A stretch of 64,000 nucleotides of DNA from NCBI GenBank assembly GCA_902775355.1, contig CACYLY010000020.1, positions 1-64,000 on the forward strand, in the 5' to 3' direction. Positions 59,369-64,000 of the stretch are shown piece after piece; position 1 is the stretch's first letter, and the number at the start of each line of letters is the position of its first letter. Origin of the DNA: Oscillospiraceae bacterium (GTDB taxonomy: Bacteria > Bacillota > Clostridia > Oscillospirales > Oscillospiraceae). Position numbers and translations under genes: made by a program. The notes under the pieces are model-generated. The model was not told the DNA's origin. It saw only the letters and a program-made list of their open reading frames with translations, and made no database searches.

Positions 59369-59384
59369 GAGGGATTCACAATAC

Positions 59385-59700
59385 AATGTGAGTAGGGAGC
59401 GATCCCCTGATCGCTCCGCAGACAACACGTCGCCGCGTATTTGTCGGGCGCTTCGTAAAGCGCCCGTACGGCAAGGACGGGACGGAGGACCCCTTCCGTC
59501 ATCCGCCTCGCGGGGGATCGGCAGATGACACCGTCCGCCTTGCGGTACCCGGAAAAATGTTCGCGCGTTCGCTTGCTCCATTTTTCCGACCGCTGCGGTA
59601 ATTGCGGCTTCGCTTTTTCTGTCACCGGCAGCGCGAAGCCGCAATTCCCCCGGAGGGGGAGGCAAGAGCGCGGGCGACGGTCGGCCACCCCTGCGGGGGC
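59385..59700. repeat. Intergenic palindromic repeat island E
   Basis: About 315 bases without a supported gene. It holds GGAGCGATCCCCTGATCGCTCC in parts (59396), GGGCGCTTCGTAAAGCGCCC (59449) edged by GTACGG, the CCGTCATCCGCCTCGCGGG cassette (59487), and inverted copies of GCGGTAATTGCGGCTTCGC/GCGAAGCCGCAATT (59595-59645). It marks the right end of the secretion island. Confidence 0.65.
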
Positions 59701-59738
59701 GGGGAAAAAGGAAACCCTGGGAGCGGGGAAGAATCCTG

Positions 59739-59767
59739 TTGACCTCCCGCCGTTTTGATGGTACAAT
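59739..59767 (+). promoter_or_regulatory. Promoter for the broken methyltransferase gene
   Basis: TTGACC at 59739-59744, 17 bases and TACAAT at 59762-59767, about 55 bases before the start at 59823. Confidence 0.6.
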
Positions 59768-59822
59768 ACCATGAATTATTGTGGGCCCGGCAGGAAAGGC
59801 CGCGGCCGAACGGGAGAAAAGC

Positions 59823-60651
59823 ATGTGGATCGCTGATGCTTGGCAGGATTTTGAAGTCCTGGACTGCTCAAAAGGAGAAAAGCTGGAGCGCTGGGGGGAC
59901 TATTATCTGGTCCGCCCGGACCCCCAGGCCATCTGGGACACGCCCCGGAAAAACCCCCACTGGAATGATCGGGACGCCCGCTATCGCCGCAGCGAGAGCG
60001 GCGGCGGCAGCTGGGACAAGGGGAAGCTGCCCGCGGAGTGGACCATCCGCTACAAGGAGCTGCGCTTTCACGTCAAGCCCATGAACTTCAAGCACACCGG
60101 CCTCTTCCCCGAGCAGGCCGCCAACTGGGACTGGGCCATGGCGAAGATCCGCGGGGCGGGCCGACCCATCCGGGTGCTGAACCTCTTTGCCTACACCGGC
60201 GCCGCCACCGTGGCCTGCGCCAAGGCCGGGGCAGAGGTCTGCCACGTGGACGCGGCCAAGGGCATGGTGGCCTGGGGCAAGGAAAACGCCGCCGCCTCCG
60301 GCCTGGCCGAGGCGCCCATCCGCTGGATCGTGGACGACTGCGCCAAGTTCGTGGAGCGGGAGATCCGCCGGGGCAAGCGCTACGACGCCATCATCATGGA
60401 CCCGCCCTCCTACGGAGCAGAACCTCTGGCCCTTTGTGTCCCTCTGCGCCGGAGTGCTCAGCGAGGAGCCCCTTTTCGTGCTCATCAATTCCTACACCAC
60501 GGGGCTTTCCCCCTCGGTGCTCAGCTATGTGACCGAGAGCATCTTCACCAAGAAATACGGCGGCCGCTCCGAGAGCCGGGAGCTGGCCCTGCCCGTTACC
60601 GACAGCGGACTGTACCTGCCCTGCGGGGCCAGCTGCCGCTGGGAAAGCTGA
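59823..60651 (+). pseudogene. Class I SAM-dependent rRNA methyltransferase, internally deleted and frameshifted
   Basis: The first frame from ATG 59823 runs about 200 residues through the SAM-binding segment VLNLFAYTGAATVACAKAGA and reaches the catalytic-type IIMDPPSYG. Immediately after, near 60414-60422, the frame changes. Homologues have about 14 residues there (a GRGP-x-G-E-x-W-K-L stretch) that are missing. The second frame resumes at LWPFVSLCAGVLSEEPLFVL and runs normally to SGLYLPCGASCRW and a stop at 60649-60651. The gene is thus complete except for one deletion, so the event may be recent or an assembly error. Family members methylate rRNA cytosine or guanine (RlmI/RlmK-like). Confidence 0.8.
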
Positions 60652-61010
60652 CTTCCGCTGCCGGTGGCAGAGGAAGGAAGGCAGCTTTCTCCGCAGCGGT
60701 CGAAAAACGCGAGGAAAAGCGAAAGCCCGAAGCGTTTTTCGGGCACCGCAAGGCGGCCTGTATCGTATCGCGCTATCCCCCTTCAGTCTGCTTCGCAGAC
60801 AGCTCCCCCGTAGGGGGAGCCAAGAGAGCAGTTGGGCGCTTTTCAGGATAGGGCCAAGAGGCGACCATGCTTCCCCCTTTGGGGGAAGTCCCCAGTGCGC
60901 ACACTGGGGAATAGGGGGAATCTCGATCCATCGCCAAAGGCGATACCATAATTTCTTCATCAGCGCAGCGTCTTCATTTCCTCATTAGCGCAGCGTCTTC
61001 ATTTCTGTGA
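60652..61010. repeat. Intergenic repeat island F with a 25-bp tandem repeat
   Basis: About 375 bases without a supported gene before ecfA1. It holds a GTCTGCTTCGCAGAC hairpin (60786), CTCCCCCGTAGGGGGAG (60802), CTTCCCCCTTTGGGGGAAG (60869), CCCCAGTGCGCACACTGGGG (60889), and a 25-bp tandem pair with AGCGCAGCGTCTTCATTT at 60962 and 60987. A reverse-strand relative of the last unit occurs near 19818-19845. Confidence 0.65.
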
Positions 61011-61026
61011 CAAAGGAACAGAATCC

Positions 61027-61845
61027 ATGGATCCGATCATTCGTTTTGAAAACGTACATTTCACCTACCCCGAGGGGGAGCGGGAGATCCTCTGCGGCGT
61101 GGATCTGAGCATTGCGCCGGGCAGCTTTGTGGCCGTGCTGGGCCACAACGGCTCCGGCAAGTCCACCCTGGCCAAGCACATGAACGCCATCCTGCTGCCC
61201 TCCTCCGGCAAGGTCTTCGTCCGGGAGCTGGACACCGCCGACGAGACAAAGCTGCTGGACATCCGCCGCAGGGTGGGCATGGTCTTCCAGAATCCGGACA
61301 ACCAGATCGTCGCCAACGTGGTGGAGGACGATGTGGCCTTCGCCCCGGAAAACCTGGGCGTGCCCTCGGAGGAGATCCGGCAGCGGGTGGACGCCGCCCT
61401 CAGGCAGGTGGGCATGTATGAATTCCGCATGCACGCGCCTCATCTGCTCTCCGGCGGCCAGAAGCAGCGGGTGGCCATCGCCGGGGTCCTGGCCATGGAG
61501 CCGGAGGTCCTGGTGCTGGACGAGCCCACCGCCATGCTGGACCCCCAGGGGCGGCTGGAGGTCATCCAGACCGTCACCCGGCTCTGCCGGGAGAAGGGCA
61601 TGACCGTGGTGCTCATCACCCACCACATGGAGGAGTGCATCGGCGCCGACCGGCTCGTGGTCATGTCCAACGGTGCGATTGTGGCCGACGGCAGCCCGGC
61701 GGAGGTCTTTTCCCAGGTGGAGCTCATGGAGCGGGAGGGCCTGGACGTGCCCGAGACCACCCGGGTGCTCCACGAGCTGGGCCTGCCCACCGAGACCCTG
61801 GACACGGAGAGCTGCGCCGCCCTGATCGCAGAAAAGCTGCGTTGA
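61027..61845 (+). CDS. ecfA1: Energy-coupling factor transporter ATPase EcfA1
   Basis: A 272-residue ABC ATPase of the ECF vitamin/metal transporters. Walker A is GHNGSGKST (39-47), the Q-loop [12 protein letters not shown], signature [13 protein letters not shown] and Walker [13 protein letters not shown]. The NPDNQ Q-loop and the partner ecfA2 mark it as the A1 subunit. It is the first gene of ecfA1-ecfA2-ecfT. No S-component gene is adjacent, consistent with a group II module that serves several separate S-proteins. Confidence 0.95.
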   Translation: MDPIIRFENVHFTYPEGEREILCGVDLSIAPGSFVAVLGHNGSGKSTLAKHMNAILLPSSGKVFVRELDTADETKLLDIRRRVGMVFQNPDNQIVANVVEDDVAFAPENLGVPSEEIRQRVDAALRQVGMYEFRMHAPHLLSGGQKQRVAIAGVLAMEPEVLVLDEPTAMLDPQGRLEVIQTVTRLCREKGMTVVLITHHMEECIGADRLVVMSNGAIVADGSPAEVFSQVELMEREGLDVPETTRVLHELGLPTETLDTESCAALIAEKLR

Positions 61846-61872
61846 TTCCCATTTCGTATTTGGAGAACATCT

Positions 61873-62724
61873 ATGTCTGAAATCCGCGTGGAGGCTCTGA
61901 CGCATGTGTACAGCGCAGGGACCCCCTTTGAGAAAACAGCCATTGAGAATATCAGCCTGTCCATCCCCTCGGGCCAGTTCGTAGGCCTGCTGGGCCACAC
62001 CGGCTCCGGCAAGTCCACCTTCATCCAGCACCTGAACGCCCTGCTGAAGCCCAGCTCCGGCACGGTGTACGTGGACGGGGAGGATATCAACAAGGACAAA
62101 AAGAGCCGCCGGGCCGTGAAAAACAAGGTGGGCCTGGTGTTCCAGTACCCGGAGTATCAGCTCTTCGAGGAGACGGTCTTCGCCGACATCGCCTTCGGCC
62201 CCAAAAACATGGGCCTGGGCAAGGAGGAGATCGAGCAGCGGGTCCGCGAGGCCTGCGGCTTCGTGGGCGTGGAGGAGGAGCTTCTCCAGCGCTCGCCCCT
62301 GGAGCTCTCCGGCGGTCAGAAGCGGCGCATCGCCATCGCCGGCGTTATCGCCATGCGGCCCGGCGTCCTGATCCTGGACGAGCCCACCGCCGGTCTGGAC
62401 CCGGCGGGCTGCCGCCAGATCATGGACAACATCTGCCGCTACCGGCGGGAGAGCGGCGCCACCGTGATCATCGTCAGCCATAATATGGACGACGCCGCCC
62501 GGCTCACGGAGCGGCTCATCGTCTTCAACCACGGCGCCGTCGCCATGGACGGGACCCCGGAGCAGATCTTCGCCCAGCCCGAGAGGCTGGTGGAGATCGG
62601 CCTGAACGTGCCCCAATCCACGGCCCTGGCCATGGCCCTGCGGGAGAAGGGCCTGCCGATCGCCGGCTCCATCTATACCCACGCCCAGCTGATGCAGGCG
62701 CTGAAGGGGGTGGGCGCATGCTGA
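61873..62724 (+). CDS. ecfA2: Energy-coupling factor transporter ATPase EcfA2
   Basis: A 283-residue paired ATPase. Walker A is GHTGSGKST, Q-loop LVFQYPEYQLFEETV (the A2-type sequence), signature ELSGGQKRRIAIA and Walker B VLILDEPTAGLD. It follows ecfA1 by 27 bases and overlaps ecfT by 7, so stoichiometric production is likely. Confidence 0.95.
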   Translation: MSEIRVEALTHVYSAGTPFEKTAIENISLSIPSGQFVGLLGHTGSGKSTFIQHLNALLKPSSGTVYVDGEDINKDKKSRRAVKNKVGLVFQYPEYQLFEETVFADIAFGPKNMGLGKEEIEQRVREACGFVGVEEELLQRSPLELSGGQKRRIAIAGVIAMRPGVLILDEPTAGLDPAGCRQIMDNICRYRRESGATVIIVSHNMDDAARLTERLIVFNHGAVAMDGTPEQIFAQPERLVEIGLNVPQSTALAMALREKGLPIAGSIYTHAQLMQALKGVGAC

Positions 62725-63515
62725 AGGACGTGACCCTGGGCCAGTACTTCCCGGGCAACACCGTGGTCCACCGCCTGGACCCCCGGACCAAGATCCTGCT
62801 GCTGATCTTCTTCATCGTGGCCCTCTTTACCGCCAAGGGCTGGGTGGGCTACGGGGTGATGGTGCTGGTGACCGCCGCCAGCATGGCGGCTTCCCACATC
62901 TCGCCGAAAAACATCTTCAAGGGCCTGAAGCCCATGATCTTCATCATTGTCTTTACCGCTGCCCTGAACCTCTTCTATACCGACGGCACCCCGGTCCTGC
63001 CCGGCTGGCCCATCACCTGGGAGGGCGCGGCCCGCGGGGCGCAGATGATCCTGCGCATCATCCTGCTCATCGCCGGCACCTTCCTGCTGACCTATACCAC
63101 CAGCCCCATGGCCCTTACCGACGGCATGGAGCGGCTGCTGAGCCCCCTGAAGAAGATCGGCCTGCCCATCCACGAGATCACCATGATGATGTCCATGGCC
63201 CTGCGCTTCATCCCCACGCTGATCGAGGAGACGGACAAGATCATGTCCGCCCAGAAGGCCCGTGGCGCGGACTTTGAAAACGGCAACCTGCTGCAGCGGG
63301 CCAAGGCCCTGCTGCCCATTCTGGTGCCGCTGTTCGTCAGCTCCTTCCGCCGGGCCGACGAGCTGGCCGTGGCCATGGAGAGCCGCTGCTACCACGGCGG
63401 CAGCGGGCGCACCCGCATGAAGCAGCTGCACTTCGCCCCCCGGGACCTCTGGGCCCTGCTGCTGGGCGCGGTCCTGGTGGCGGGGATGTTCGTGCTGAAG
63501 CATTTCGGACTGTGA
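62718..63515 (+). CDS. ecfT: Energy-coupling factor transmembrane protein EcfT
   Basis: A 265-residue membrane scaffold with about five hydrophobic segments (LDPRTKILLLIFFIVALF is the family start). The coupling-helix motifs that grip the ATPases are visible as AQKARGADF and AMESRCYHGG (A-R-G and E-S-R type). It joins the ATPases to interchangeable S-components. The gene overlaps ecfA2 and is followed 5 bases later by truA. Confidence 0.94.
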   Translation: MLKDVTLGQYFPGNTVVHRLDPRTKILLLIFFIVALFTAKGWVGYGVMVLVTAASMAASHISPKNIFKGLKPMIFIIVFTAALNLFYTDGTPVLPGWPITWEGAARGAQMILRIILLIAGTFLLTYTTSPMALTDGMERLLSPLKKIGLPIHEITMMMSMALRFIPTLIEETDKIMSAQKARGADFENGNLLQRAKALLPILVPLFVSSFRRADELAVAMESRCYHGGSGRTRMKQLHFAPRDLWALLLGAVLVAGMFVLKHFGL

Positions 63516-63520
63516 CGCCT

Positions 63521-64000
63521 ATGAGAAACATTGCCTTGCGCCTGAGCTACGACGGCAGCGCCTATCACGGCTGGCAGGTGCAGAAAAACGAGATCAGCGT
63601 GGCAGAGACCCTGGAGGGCGCCCTGACGAAGATCTGCGGCCACCCGGTAAAGACCGTGGGCTGCGGCCGCACCGACGCGGGGGTCCACGCCCTGCGCTAC
63701 TGCGCCAACTTCCGCACCGACTGCCGCATCCCCATCGAGCGCTTCCCCCTGGCGGTGAACTCCCGCCTGCCGGGAGACATCTCCGTGTCCGACGCGGTGG
63801 AGGCAGCCGAGGATTTCAACGCCATCGGCTCCTGCCTGAAAAAGGAGTACGTCTACAAGATCCTGAACAGTCCCGTGCCGGATCCCTTCCTGCAGAAGCG
63901 GGCCTGCTTCTACCCCCAGCGCCTGGATCTGGGCCTGATGCAGCAGGCCGCCCGGGCCTTCGAGGGCACCCACGATTTCCGGGCGGTGCGCTCCCTGGGC
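63521..64000 (+). CDS. truA: tRNA pseudouridine synthase A, cut by the window end
   Basis: The first 160 residues of TruA, which makes pseudouridine at tRNA positions 38-40. RLSYDGSAYHGWQ at the start and the catalytic motif GCGRTDAGVHA (Asp near 52) are present. The gene lies 5 bases after ecfT, an arrangement common in Firmicutes, and continues past position 64000. Confidence 0.95.
   Translation, partial: MRNIALRLSYDGSAYHGWQVQKNEISVAETLEGALTKICGHPVKTVGCGRTDAGVHALRYCANFRTDCRIPIERFPLAVNSRLPGDISVSDAVEAAEDFNAIGSCLKKEYVYKILNSPVPDPFLQKRACFYPQRLDLGLMQQAARAFEGTHDFRAVRSLG

Noticed and set aside
59525..59758. Possible small protein in the island after the truncated kinase
   Set aside because: The frame consists of inverted repeat sequence and has no ribosome-binding site or family match.

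Overview
The window looks like chromosome of a GC-rich gut-type member of the Clostridia, most likely an Oscillospirales relative. That placement is inference from gene content: a fused MEMO/AMMECR1 protein with its radical-SAM partner, DUF4037 and DUF3795 proteins, a GPH-type sugar symporter, PKTGD-type wall anchoring, WXG100/EssC secretion genes and an EcfA1-EcfA2-EcfT operon beside truA. Intergenic DNA is loaded with short GC-rich palindromes. No rRNA or tRNA gene, CRISPR array or transposase was seen.

Layout. 1-6 kb: a Lon-like AAA+ protein whose protease dyad looks dead, small unknown proteins, an XRE regulator and the AmmeMemoRadiSam pair. 6-11 kb (minus strand): a polyphosphate operon, pap-ppk1-ROK kinase. 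11-13 kb: a membrane TrkA_C protein and a sugar symporter. 14-24 kb: a secreted CAP-domain protein, a GT-C-like membrane protein with a DUF362 ferredoxin-like protein, an MBL hydrolase, DUF4037 and TPR proteins, a DUF255 thioredoxin-fold protein, and a lipoprotein gene interrupted by a TGA. 25-28 kb: a repeat island, two candidate structured RNAs, mutY and a VWA protein. 28.6-37.7 kb: exported and surface proteins (SPOR, sortase-anchored, catalytically dead beta-lactamase fold, SBP_3 lipoprotein) and two peptidases. 37.9-41.6 kb: a TetR-led run of small enzymes. 42.4-59.4 kb: a visibly A+T-richer type VII secretion island. 59.8-64 kb: a broken RNA methyltransferase, the ECF transporter operon and the start of truA.

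The island at 42.4-59.4 kb is the most interesting part. It encodes an EssC motor with an N-terminal FHA domain and three ATPase modules, a possible EspG-like protein, a YukD/EsaB ubiquitin-like protein, seven small WXG100-like proteins, two effector-like proteins, two DUF4176 proteins, a PP2C phosphatase and two Ser/Thr kinases with BspA-type leucine-rich repeats. A third kinase is truncated. No EssA, EssB or EsaA homologue is visible. The FHA domain, phosphatase, kinases and periodic threonine motifs in the kinase linkers suggest a phosphothreonine-controlled secretion system. Two WXG proteins with a shared Y-x-x-W-P-E-E tail each sit directly ahead of an effector-like gene, suggesting dedicated partner-cargo modules.

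The non-coding layer is also unusual. Several palindrome families recur between genes, often with CCCCTACGG at an edge, and related sequence appears in frame inside one kinase linker. Independent 7-bp tandem repeats occur at four places. A 215-bp block of seven consecutive hairpins closed by an 18-bp inverted repeat lies behind a good minus-strand promoter just upstream of mutY.
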